Source of the DNA: Phytohabitans suffuscus
Lineage (GTDB): Bacteria > Actinomycetota > Actinomycetes > Mycobacteriales > Micromonosporaceae
Length of the DNA stretch: 64,000 nucleotides
Reading direction: 5' to 3'
NCBI RefSeq assembly: GCF_011764565.1
Contig: NZ_AP022871.1
Location: 7,068,320-7,132,319, forward strand
The notes beneath the pieces were generated by a model that ran no database searches, was not told the origin of the DNA, and saw nothing but the letters and a program-made list of their open reading frames with translations. Positions 9,530 to 16,726 of this stretch are shown piece after piece. Positions within the stretch are counted from its first letter, which is position 1. The number at the start of each line of letters is the position of its first letter. A program made the translations under genes and the position numbers.

Positions 9530-10570
9530 ATGATCCGTACAAGAACCTTCCAGCGCACCGTTGTCACCCTGCTCAGCGGCGCGCTGGCCGCCGTTGTCGC
9601 CGCCACGCCCGCCGTGGCCTCGTCCCCCACCCTCAACCGTGCCGACGCGGCCGCCGGCTGGCTCGCCCGCCAGATGGTCGACGGCGACCACTTCGAGGCC
9701 ACCTTCGGCGAGTTCACCTTCCCCGACCAGGGGTTGACCATCGACGCGATCTTCGCGTTCGCCGCCACGAAGACCGCCGACTCGTACGCCGGCAACGCCC
9801 TGACCTGGCTGGCCCAGCCCGCCATCCTCTCCGGCTACATCGGCGACGGCACTACCGAGTCGTACGCCGGCGCCACCGCCAAAGCCTCCCTCGCCGTCCA
9901 GGTCCGCGGCGGCAACCCGACAAGCTTCGGCGGGGTCAACCTGACCTCCCGCCTGCTCGCCCTGCGCACGCCGTCCGGCCGGTTCTCGGACCGGTCAGCC
10001 TTCGGCGACTTCAGCAACGCCTTCAGCCAGTCCCTGGCCATCCTCACCCTGGAGCGCACCCCGGCCGGCGCACCCGCCCCGGCCGCCGCGTTCCTGGCCG
10101 GCAGCCGCTGTGCCGACGGCGGGTACCCGATCACCTTCGGCGAGCCGACCTGCGTCAGCGACGTCGACGCCACCGCGATAGCGGTACAGGCGCTGCGGGC
10201 CGCCGGCCGGTACGCCGACGCCTTCGCCGGCACCCAGTGGCTGATCAGCGCCCAAGCCGCCGACGGCAGCTTCGTCAACGCCGGCGGCATCCCCAACACC
10301 AACAGCACCGGCCTGGCCGGGCAGGCGCTGCGCACCGGCGGGCGGCTGCTGGCTGCGGCGAAGGCCGCCGCGTTCATCCGCGGGCAACAGGTCAACTGCG
10401 GCGGCGCCGCGGCCGACCGGGGCGCGATCGCGTTCACCACCGGTGGTCTGGATCCCAACACTGCGCCGCGCGCCACTGCGCAGGCCATCCTCGGCCTGAC
10501 TGGGCCGAGCCTCGCCACCCTCTCCGCCGCCGGCTCCAGCCCAGCGGCGAAGCATCTCGCCTGCCCGTAA
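9530..10570 (+). CDS. Secreted single alpha/alpha-barrel protein under cobalamin riboswitch
   Basis: A 346-residue exported protein. Residues 1-31 form a signal peptide ending ATPAVAS, and there is no membrane anchor. The mature part is one terpenoid-toroid-like barrel built of repeated helical hairpins (AAGWLARQ, TALTWLAQ-like, FLAGSRCADGGY, WLISAQAADGSF), with IPNTNSTGLAGQAL matching the PNTNSTGL motif of the anchored barrel protein at 3.2-5.7 kb. Paired cysteines (SRCADGGY / PTCVSD) match those of the anchored protein (QQCAEGY / SSCEEG). It has its own B12 riboswitch and a terminator, so it is a single-gene unit. I infer a diffusible cobalamin-binding protein, like a bacterial counterpart of transcobalamin. 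The alternative is a glycan- or lipid-acting barrel that merely shares the fold. Confidence 0.7.
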   Translation: MIRTRTFQRTVVTLLSGALAAVVAATPAVASSPTLNRADAAAGWLARQMVDGDHFEATFGEFTFPDQGLTIDAIFAFAATKTADSYAGNALTWLAQPAILSGYIGDGTTESYAGATAKASLAVQVRGGNPTSFGGVNLTSRLLALRTPSGRFSDRSAFGDFSNAFSQSLAILTLERTPAGAPAPAAAFLAGSRCADGGYPITFGEPTCVSDVDATAIAVQALRAAGRYADAFAGTQWLISAQAADGSFVNAGGIPNTNSTGLAGQALRTGGRLLAAAKAAAFIRGQQVNCGGAAADRGAIAFTTGGLDPNTAPRATAQAILGLTGPSLATLSAAGSSPAAKHLACP

Positions 10571-10586
10571 TCGATGCACATTGGAC

Positions 10587-10617
10587 GATCCCGGCGGTCG
10601 GGCAGAGCGCCGGGATC
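10587..10617 (+). terminator. Rho-independent terminator after the secreted barrel gene
   Basis: A perfect 10-bp stem (GATCCCGGCG / CGCCGGGATC) with an 11-base loop lies 16 bases after the stop codon. GCCGTTTT follows. Confidence 0.85.
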
Positions 10618-11026
10618 GCCGTTTTCGATGAGCTGGCGGATCTTTGCATGCCTGGCTTGGGCCCTGTGCGCCGCGATGGACTGGCTACGCCGAACCCAAC
10701 GCGTCGGGCAGCTGACGGTCGGACCGCGGTCCTGGACATCGCCCGCTGGCGTGGGCTGCTGCTGACCGGCCGCCTGCCCTACGAGCCGTGTACCCCACCG
10801 GGATCGCCCTGCTGCCGGTCCCGACCGACGGCCAGCGTCCCATGCCCCCGCTGCGCCCGCACGGTGTGGGCCTCGGCGCGGGCACCACCGACCCACCGAT
10901 GCCGCCAACGTTCTCCGCCTGCTCATCGGCGTGCAGGGACGCCTTCGGCGAGTCACGCCCTCGACCGCTACGGCCAGGTCCGGTACGGCCTCGCCGGTGG
11001 CCGGGTGCGGGCGACGCGCCGGACCG
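10618..11026. other. About 400 bases without a convincing gene
   Basis: Fragments of coding-like sequence can be read on the plus strand around 10720-10900 (for example TGIALLPVPTDGQRPM), but frames are broken and I cannot name a family. It lies between the barrel-gene terminator and the copy of a 249-bp repeat. Confidence 0.4.
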
Positions 11027-11275
11027 TCGTGCCGGCACCTGGCATCTGGCTGTACGCCGGCTCGTCGCGGCTGAGAAGTCGGCGTGCGCTGGTCGCCCAT
11101 CTCCGGGTAGCTGTCAGCTAGCCGGCTGCGGGTGGCTCTGGCCAGTTCACGGCTCGGCTGTGCGGGTGATGCGTTCGGGTGGCAGCTCGGTGTATTCGCA
11201 GAAGCGTGCGATGATCTCTGCGGGATCGGTGGTGTCGTGTTGTAGGAGTGTGAAGGTGGTTTTCGGTCGGCCTGC
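11027..11275. repeat. 249-bp direct repeat, copy A
   Basis: This segment matches 60564-60812 in the same orientation with about five mismatches. It includes the 3' end (about 43 codons) of the minus-strand gene at 11147-11764. The partner copy has only this fragment, so copy A is the likely source. Confidence 0.9.
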
Positions 11276-11764
11276 CGGGCCGAGCAACGCGACCAGGTGG
11301 CCGGAGCGTAGCTCGATGACGGCGACCGGCCGCGTCTGTCGGTTGATCTCGACCTCGTCGAAGCGCTGGTTGAGGCGGCCGGTGAGCTGATGTATCGACT
11401 CATCGACGCGAGCGATCGCACGGGCGTGCGTGAACTGGCTCCAATGCTGTACGTCGAGCTTCCGGAACGCTGGCCGGGGCCAGGGCCGTAACCCGTCCAG
11501 GTGACGGTCGAGCCGGCGCAGGAAGTCGAGCAGTTCCTTCTCCGAGTACCGCGTGCTCATGTCGAGGGTTCGCCGCGGGAGCCGTCCCGCGGCGAGGACG
11601 GCCTTGATCGCGGCGGCGTAGACGGCCGGAGAGTCGGCGAAGTGCCGCTGATTGATCATGCTGTCGGCACGCCACCGAATGGCATCGTCATCGCTCAGGT
11701 CGGGGACGAAATCAATGCCGTAGAGCACCATGCCGACGTAGCCAGGGACCGAGCTCGCGTCCAT
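11147..11764 (-). CDS. Unknown 205-residue protein
   Basis: I do not recognise the family. The preferred start is ATG 11764 (MDASSVPGYVGMVLYG); the frame stays open upstream to 11935, but that part reads like noncoding sequence. No signal peptide or membrane segment is seen. The middle is helical and charged (RRLDRHLDGLRPWPR, HQLTGRLNQRFDEVEI), and the end carries an alternating strand pattern (RPVAVIELRSGHLVALLGP, TTFTLLQHDTTDPAEIIA). Codon use is like that of the neighbours. It stands alone between the B12 island and transposase debris. Its 3' third is copied at 60.6 kb. Confidence 0.55.
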   Translation of the reverse strand: MDASSVPGYVGMVLYGIDFVPDLSDDDAIRWRADSMINQRHFADSPAVYAAAIKAVLAAGRLPRRTLDMSTRYSEKELLDFLRRLDRHLDGLRPWPRPAFRKLDVQHWSQFTHARAIARVDESIHQLTGRLNQRFDEVEINRQTRPVAVIELRSGHLVALLGPAGRPKTTFTLLQHDTTDPAEIIARFCEYTELPPERITRTAEP

Positions 11765-12089
11765 AGGCGACAAGCCTACGCCCCGGGACCGATGACCGGC
11801 CCGGCGCGAGTCGACGCCCTGCCGGAGTATCAACGGGCCGTGGAAGCTGGTGCGGTGGGCGCCACGAGTCTGCTGGACCTGGACCTGGAGCCGGAGAACG
11901 GAATGCTGCTGCCTTCGAGAGCATGGCGTGGACACGAGCTGGTGCCGAGTCCCCAGCGGGCACCTGGGAGCTGAAGCTTGCCGACACCGAGGAGCCGCGC
12001 GACCGCTTCCAGCGCGAGGAGACGCAGCCGTACTGTCATCCGCGGTTGGGTGCGGTGGTGGGCGACGTGGCTGTGTTTACGGTTGCTCG

Positions 12090-12246
12090 CCATGTCACTG
12101 GGTTGGCCTTCGATGTGTATGCCTTGTCTGCCAGAACCCGGTCCGGGCGGGTGCGGGGCCGGCCACGGCCGAGCCGGGCCACGCTGATCTTCTCCAACAC
12201 CGCGACGAACTGTGGGCTGTCACCACGTTGTCCCGCGGTCTGACGC
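12090..12246 (-). mobile_element. IS5-family transposase fragment
   Basis: The minus strand encodes GQRGDSPQFVAVLEKI, then GRGRPRTRPDRVLADKAYTS. This is the DDE region typical of IS5-group transposases (the Asp of the ADKAY motif is present). No start, no C-terminus and no terminal repeats are visible. The homology stops abruptly after TSKAN. Confidence 0.75.
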
Positions 12247-12391
12247 CGACGTCAAAGGGGTGCTTGTCGGAGGCGGCCCGTTCCAGGACCTCCACGACCG
12301 GCCAGATCGTGTCGTCCCCGCCGAGATCGTGGTCTAGCCGGTCCCGGTACCGATCGAGGAGTTCAATCCCGGCGGCGCTGGTACGGGCCAC
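12247..12391 (-). pseudogene. Orphan N-terminal fragment upstream of the IS5 piece
   Basis: A coding-like stretch starting MARTSAAGIELLDRYRD and running through WPVVEVLERAASDKH before its frame is lost at the IS5 fragment boundary. I cannot name the family. Confidence 0.35.
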
Positions 12392-12437
12392 CTGGGCACC
12401 GTACCTCCCGGACCGGCGACTGATGGATCATGTGGTC

Positions 12438-12764
12438 ATGGCAGACGTCGTCGAGATTCACATTCCGCTGGTGCCGGCTCCGAATCTTGTACCTGGCTCC
12501 TATCCGTTCCCCTGGATCGATAGGGTCGATGACTTCCTGGTCGAGTTGGAGGATGCGGGCGAGGCCGAGGTGTACGACGACGGCGAAGAGTACGGCGACG
12601 TCTACATTTTCTTCATCTCCGGAGCGAGCGAGGCCGGTCTACTGGACGCCGCCTCTCGAGTCGCGACTCTCAGCGGCGTGCCGGCTGGCGCCTTCGCCAT
12701 GGTCACCACCGACGAAGCGCCAGACTTCGGAAGGGGGCGACGGGTGGACCTGCCGGTGTCCTGA
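12438..12764 (+). CDS. Small unknown acidic protein
   Basis: A protein of about 108 residues (MADVVEIHIPLVPAPN...). An alternative start at 12423 adds five residues; neither has a strong ribosome site. It is acidic, with alternating strand and helix patterns (FLVELEDAGEAEVYDDG, VYIFFISGASEAGLLDAA) and a final RRVDLPVS. The layout resembles small two-layer alpha/beta proteins, including some immunity proteins, but I cannot place it. No signal peptide is seen. It is isolated between a transposase fragment and another small orphan gene. Confidence 0.5.
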   Translation: MADVVEIHIPLVPAPNLVPGSYPFPWIDRVDDFLVELEDAGEAEVYDDGEEYGDVYIFFISGASEAGLLDAASRVATLSGVPAGAFAMVTTDEAPDFGRGRRVDLPVS

Positions 12765-12843
12765 TACGCAGCCCGTCCCGCACCCGCTGCCTTTACGCAG
12801 GAAACGTTCAGGGTGCGTGAGATCACGTATCCGGATCTGCCGG

Positions 12844-12881
12844 CCGGCGTCGCGCGGGCCGACCGGCGTCGCGCGGGCCGA
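12844..12881. repeat. 19-bp tandem repeat, two copies
   Basis: The 19-base unit CCGGCGTCGCGCGGGCCGA occurs twice in a row in the intergenic space between two small orphan genes. No function is apparent. Confidence 0.8.
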
Positions 12882-12912
12882 AATGCCCGGGTGTGCGGTA
12901 CGTGGGTCGGTG

Positions 12913-13173
12913 TCAGGTGGTGGTCCGCCACCATGCGGTTAGCCGTTCAGCCGTCGCGCTGGTTTCAACCGCGCCATCTGACAGACCGAAGTGGCCGGTG
13001 ACCTCGGCATCCAACAAAGCCCGGATGTCATCCGAGTCGGCGCCGTCGGCCAGCCGTGCCAGCAGGGGCCCAATCATGCAGTCATACTCGTCGACGTTTG
13101 TCTCTTCGTCGAAGACGCCGATGAAGTCCCACTCGTTGAGCAAATGCCGCAGCTCAGCCCTCCGATCGCGCAT
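12913..13173 (-). CDS. Small unknown protein (86 residues)
   Basis: The protein starts MRDRRAELRHLLNEWDFIGV and contains VDEYDCMIGPLLARLADG and IRALLDAEVTGHFGL. The pattern (a short helix, a 'DF-GV-E--DEYD' segment, then helices) recurs in small soluble actinobacterial orphans next to regulators or toxins; I can name no function. The start at 13173 is preferred over longer in-frame readings because upstream sequence is not coding-like. It lies convergent to the gene ending at 12764. Confidence 0.55.
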   Translation of the reverse strand: MRDRRAELRHLLNEWDFIGVFDEETNVDEYDCMIGPLLARLADGADSDDIRALLDAEVTGHFGLSDGAVETSATAERLTAWWRTTT

Positions 13174-13604
13174 CGTCCCATCATGGTTCACCTTCGGCGC
13201 CGCGGCGACGGCAATACTTCCTTGCGCGCTCTTCTGCCGCGGGTCCGAGCTCGTCTTGACAAGGATGTTGCCCTGGCTGGTCGACGGCGCCCTATCGGCA
13301 TCCCGCCGCCGTCGCTCGAGACGCCTGCGTCGTAACCCTGGTTGTCGTCTCCGCCGTATCCCTTGCCTGTCGTCGCCGACGCTGGAGAGTCGACGACCGC
13401 CGGCATGGAAGTCCTCTTCCGCTGCCGCCAGGGCGGTACAGGCGACAAGATCAGGTACACGCTCATGCCGCGATCCGGGCGCTCCGCCCCTCGCCGTGGT
13501 CAACACGCTGTAGTCAGCTGGCGTAGTCATCCAGTGAATCTGATCAGGCTGTCCGCCGCTACTGTCGGGCGCTTGCGCCGTTGAGTGGTCGACGTTGTCG
13601 TCCG
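13174..13604. other. About 430 bases without a convincing gene
   Basis: A minus-strand fragment beginning near 13466 (MSVYLILSPVPPWRQRK) can be read but shifts frame and has no known relatives by eye. The rest appears noncoding. Confidence 0.35.
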
Positions 13605-14010
13605 ATGCTGCTGCGGTTCCTGCAGGCCCGAGGGCTCGACCTGGCGTCGGCTTCCGAGGCTGACGTCCAGGACTTCCGGCGGTGGCGGCTCGACGAGGCT
13701 GAGCAGACGGTCGGTGAGGCGGCCTGGGATCGCGATGCGGCAGCGATCGGCTGCCTCTACGACTTTCTGCCGCGGCAGGGCGTCGTTGAGCGTCGGCCGT
13801 GGCGGGCGACGACCCGGCGGCAGCGGACGTTGGCCAGCGGGACCCGCCGGGATCTGCGGGTGCGGCACATGGGGCTTGAGCAGTACTTGTACCGCCGGGA
13901 CGTCGGATTCGGCGGGCTGGCGCCCGACGGCGGTCTCGACCAGGGCTTTCGGGGCTGGCGACCGCATCGCAACCGCGCGGCCTGCGAGCTGGCACTGCTG
14001 GCGCCGGGCA
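13605..14010 (+). pseudogene. Tyrosine recombinase (integrase) N-terminal relic
   Basis: The sequence MLLRFLQARGLDLASASEA, then DVQDFRRWRLDE and IGCLYDFLPRQGVVERRPW, is the core-binding (SAM-like) domain of a phage or transposon integrase. There is no catalytic domain (no R-HxxR-Y). At about 14010 it is replaced by the 3' end of a metE gene. It is a deletion scar. Confidence 0.7.
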
Positions 14011-14139
14011 ATCGCGGTGGTCCCGGCCGAACGGCTGTGGGTCAACCCGGACTGCGGGCTGAGGACCCGCGACTACCCCGAGGTCGAAGCCTCGCTGGTC
14101 TATCTGGTCGCCGCGGCCGCGCAGGTCCGCGCCGGCTGA
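14011..14139 (+). pseudogene. Relic of a second metE 3' end
   Basis: It encodes VVPAERLWVNPDCGLRTRDY and PEVEASLVYLVAAAAQVRAG, nearly identical to the C-terminus of the intact MetE at 8.4 kb. The last 42 or so codons and the stop remain. A hairpin like the one after the intact metE follows. Confidence 0.9.
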
Positions 14140-14151
14140 GCCGCGACCCCT

Positions 14152-14179
14152 GGGGTGGACGCCATTCGGTGTCCACTCC
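14152..14179 (+). terminator. Hairpin after the metE relic
   Basis: The stem GGGGTGGAC pairs with GTCCACTCC (one G-T pair). It takes the same position relative to the metE stop as the hairpin at 8444-8472. Confidence 0.5.
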
Positions 14180-14182
14180 AGG

Positions 14183-15087
14183 ATGGAGAGCGTGCGTCTG
14201 GTCTCCTTGCTCCCGTCGGCGACCGAGATTGTGTACGCGCTCGGTCTCGGCGAGGATCTGGTCGGGGTCACGTTCGAGTGCGACGAGCCGCCGGCCGCCC
14301 GCCGGGACAAGGCCGTCGTGGTCGGCGGGCGGGATACCCGGGACATGACACCCGGGCAGATCGACGCCTACGTTAAGACCCAGTTGGCCGCCGGCGCCGA
14401 CCTGTACACGCTGCACGCCGACGCGCTCGCCGGCCTGGACCCGGAGCTGATCCTCACCCAGGACCTGTGCCGGGTCTGCGCGCTTCCGTCCGGGCACGTC
14501 GATGCGGCCCTGGACTACCTGGGCTGCCGCGCGGACGTGCTGTCTCTGGACCCGTACACCCTCGACCAGGTGCTGGACACGATCCACGCGGTGGGTGCCC
14601 GCGCCGGGGTACCCGATCGGGCCGATACCCTGGTGACCGCGCTGCGCGCCCGGCTCGACGCGGTCGCCGCGGCGGTCGCCGGCCGGCCCCGACCCCGGGT
14701 GCTGGTCGTGGAGTGGGTGGACCCGCCGTTCGCGGCCGGGCACTGGGTCCCCGACCTGGTCGAGGCCGCCGGGGTGAGCCGGTCGGCGCAGGACCCGGCG
14801 CCCGCTCGGCGCAGACCACCTGGGACGCGCTGTCTGCCATCACACCGGACATCGTGCTGGTCACCCCGTGCGGCTTTCACCTTGACGGCGCCGCCGCCCA
14901 GGCCCGCACGATCGCACCGCGGTTTCCCGGCGCGGCGGTATGGGCGATCGACGCCGACGGCCTCGTCGTCCGCCCCGGTCCCCGCCTCGTCGACGGCGTC
15001 GAGGCGATCGCCGCGATCCTGCACCCCGACGCCGTACCGGCGCCACCGCCTGGTGTGATCGCCCGAGTCGGCCGGGACAGCGGGTGA
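14183..15087 (+). CDS. BtuF-like cobalamin-binding protein without signal peptide (one-base frameshift)
   Basis: A 301-residue protein if one missing base near 14791-14804 is restored. It begins MESVRLVSLLPSATEIVYAL, the hallmark start of the BtuF/FepB periplasmic-binding fold, with VGVTFECDEPP and VVGGRDTRD. The second frame gives TTWDALSAITPDIVLVTPCG, also standard for the family. BtuF proteins bind B12 for ABC import, but this protein lacks a signal peptide or lipobox. Such cytoplasmic versions are common in actinobacteria and their role is unclear. It follows the metE relic, so a metE-btuF arrangement may be ancestral. Its stop overlaps the next start by GTGA. Confidence 0.75.
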
Positions 15088-16073
15088 GCCGCGAGCGGAT
15101 CGCCGCGCTGGAGGTCGCCGTCGCCGGCAGCGAGCAGCGGCTGGGTCCCGACGACCCGGCGACACTCGACGCGCGGGTACGCCTCGCGCTCGGCTACCGC
15201 GACGGCGAACGCGCCCAGGACGCCCTCGCCGAGCTGCAACGGGTCGTGGCCGCCCGCGATGCCGTCCTCGGCCGCGACCATCCGGACACGCTCGCGGCCG
15301 GGCACCAGCTCGCGCTGACGCATTTTCATCTCAGCATCGGTGGCGACGGCGAGCACCTGTCGACGGCGGTCGAGACGATGCGGCGCGTCGCGCAGGGTCG
15401 GCTCGCCGTGTTGGGGGCGGCGCATCCGGACACGCTGGCGACGTGGGCGAGCCTGGCACTGCTGTACGGGCAGGCGGGGCGGTATGACGACGCCCGCCCG
15501 CTGCGGGAGCGGATCGCCGACGGCTGGGAGCACGTGGTGCGCGAGCGGGAACACCAGCTGGGGCCCGACGAGCCGGACACGCAGTTCGCCCGCAGGAGCC
15601 TCGCCTCCGCCTATCTTCAGCTGGGCCGGACGGGCGATGAGCGGCGGGTGCTGCAGCAGGTGGTCGCGTCGTGGGGGCGGCTGGCCGCCGCGCGGCGGCA
15701 ACGGCTGGGTCCGGTCCATCCGGACACGGTCGAGGCCCGCGAACGTCACGCCTACAGCCATCGTTGGATCGGCGCCAGCAACCAGGAGGTGGCGCTGGTC
15801 GAGCTGATCGCGGCGGACCACGAACGCGTGCTGGGCGCCGGCCACCCGCGTACGCTGCACGCCCAGGTGCAACTCGCCCGCCGGTACTTCGAGGGCGGCT
15901 ACGACATCGCCGCGGCCATCGCGCTGGGCGAACGCGTCATCGACGTTGTCCGCACCGTCCTCGGCCCCGACCACGACGACCTACGAGGGCTCCGCGCGAC
16001 CTTGATCGTGGCCTACGCGACGGCCGGTCGTGCCGAGGACGCCGAGGCATTGGCCGCCCGCTACCCCGAATAG
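15084..16073 (+). CDS. Tetratricopeptide-repeat protein
   Basis: A 329-residue cytoplasmic protein built of about seven kinesin-light-chain-type TPR units. Each carries the phrase 'LGxxHPDTL' followed by 'A..LA..Y...G' (residues about 18-60, 62-110, 111-150, 160-205, 206-255, 256-300). There is no catalytic domain. The start is GTG 15084, overlapping the BtuF-like stop by GTGA, so the two are probably co-translated. TPR arrays bind protein partners; the partner here is unknown. The last codons overlap the end of the convergent TetR-ArsR relic. Confidence 0.8.
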   Translation: MSRERIAALEVAVAGSEQRLGPDDPATLDARVRLALGYRDGERAQDALAELQRVVAARDAVLGRDHPDTLAAGHQLALTHFHLSIGGDGEHLSTAVETMRRVAQGRLAVLGAAHPDTLATWASLALLYGQAGRYDDARPLRERIADGWEHVVREREHQLGPDEPDTQFARRSLASAYLQLGRTGDERRVLQQVVASWGRLAAARRQRLGPVHPDTVEARERHAYSHRWIGASNQEVALVELIAADHERVLGAGHPRTLHAQVQLARRYFEGGYDIAAAIALGERVIDVVRTVLGPDHDDLRGLRATLIVAYATAGRAEDAEALAARYPE

Positions 16074-16725
16074 GTCCGGCTTGTACCTGACGCGGCGGCC
16101 CCACGCACGAGGCCGGCGAGGCGAAGCTTGGCCAGGTGTTGGCTGACGGCCGTGGGGGCGGCGCCGACCAGCTCGGCCAGGCAGGCGACCGACGACTCGC
16201 CCTGCAGCAACACCCACAGGATCTTGATCCGGGTGGGATCGGCCAGCAGTCGGAAGCCCTCCGCGGCGAGGTGGACCTGCTCCTCGTTGGGCATGCGGAA
16301 GTCCGGTAGCGAGGTGTGCACGCCCGCAGCCCATAGGAGCACGCTGACGCCGGTTTCGACGATGGGCAGGAGCGACGGGAACGCCGGACCGTGCATGAGA
16401 AGCCACTTCGCCACCCAGGGGTAGGAAGAGATGGGTCGGTAGCAGGCGTCGAGCAGGGGCGCGGAACCCTGGCCCCGCCAGCCGAGTTCTGCCGGCGGCG
16501 GGACCAGACCGTCGAACACGTGTTCCACGACGTACCGGGCGATGAGGTCCATACCACCGACGTGGTGGTAGATGACGGACGGGGCGACGTCGAGCCGGCG
16601 GGCGAGGTCCCGGATCGACCAGCCGACCAGGTGGGACTTGGCGGGTGAGCTCGAGCGCGGCGTCGACGATGCGCTTTTGGGTCAGACCCAGAGGCCGGTG
16701 CGCAGGTCGGGGCGGGACGAGGCAG
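16061..16725 (-). pseudogene. TetR-ArsR chimeric regulator relic
   Basis: The 5' part is a TetR N-terminal helix-turn-helix (LGLTQKRIVDAALEL, then SIRDLARRLDVAPSVIYHHV in a shifted frame; break near 16620-16640) and part of a TetR C-domain (YVVEHVFDGLVPPPAELG). At about 16321 it runs in frame into an ArsR repressor beginning VHTSLPDF and continuing FRLLADPTRIKILWVLLQGE, then SPTAVSQHL-like APTAVSQHLAKLRLAGLV. The ArsR C-terminus is missing; its tail is encoded by the 3' end of the convergent TPR gene. No clear start codon is seen. Both regulators look truncated and joined by deletion. Confidence 0.65.
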
Positions 16726-16726
16726 T

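Noticed and set aside
13188..13466. 92-codon minus frame starting MSVYLILSPV
   Set aside because: Becomes Arg-rich after 60 codons with no homology seen; not enough to call a gene.
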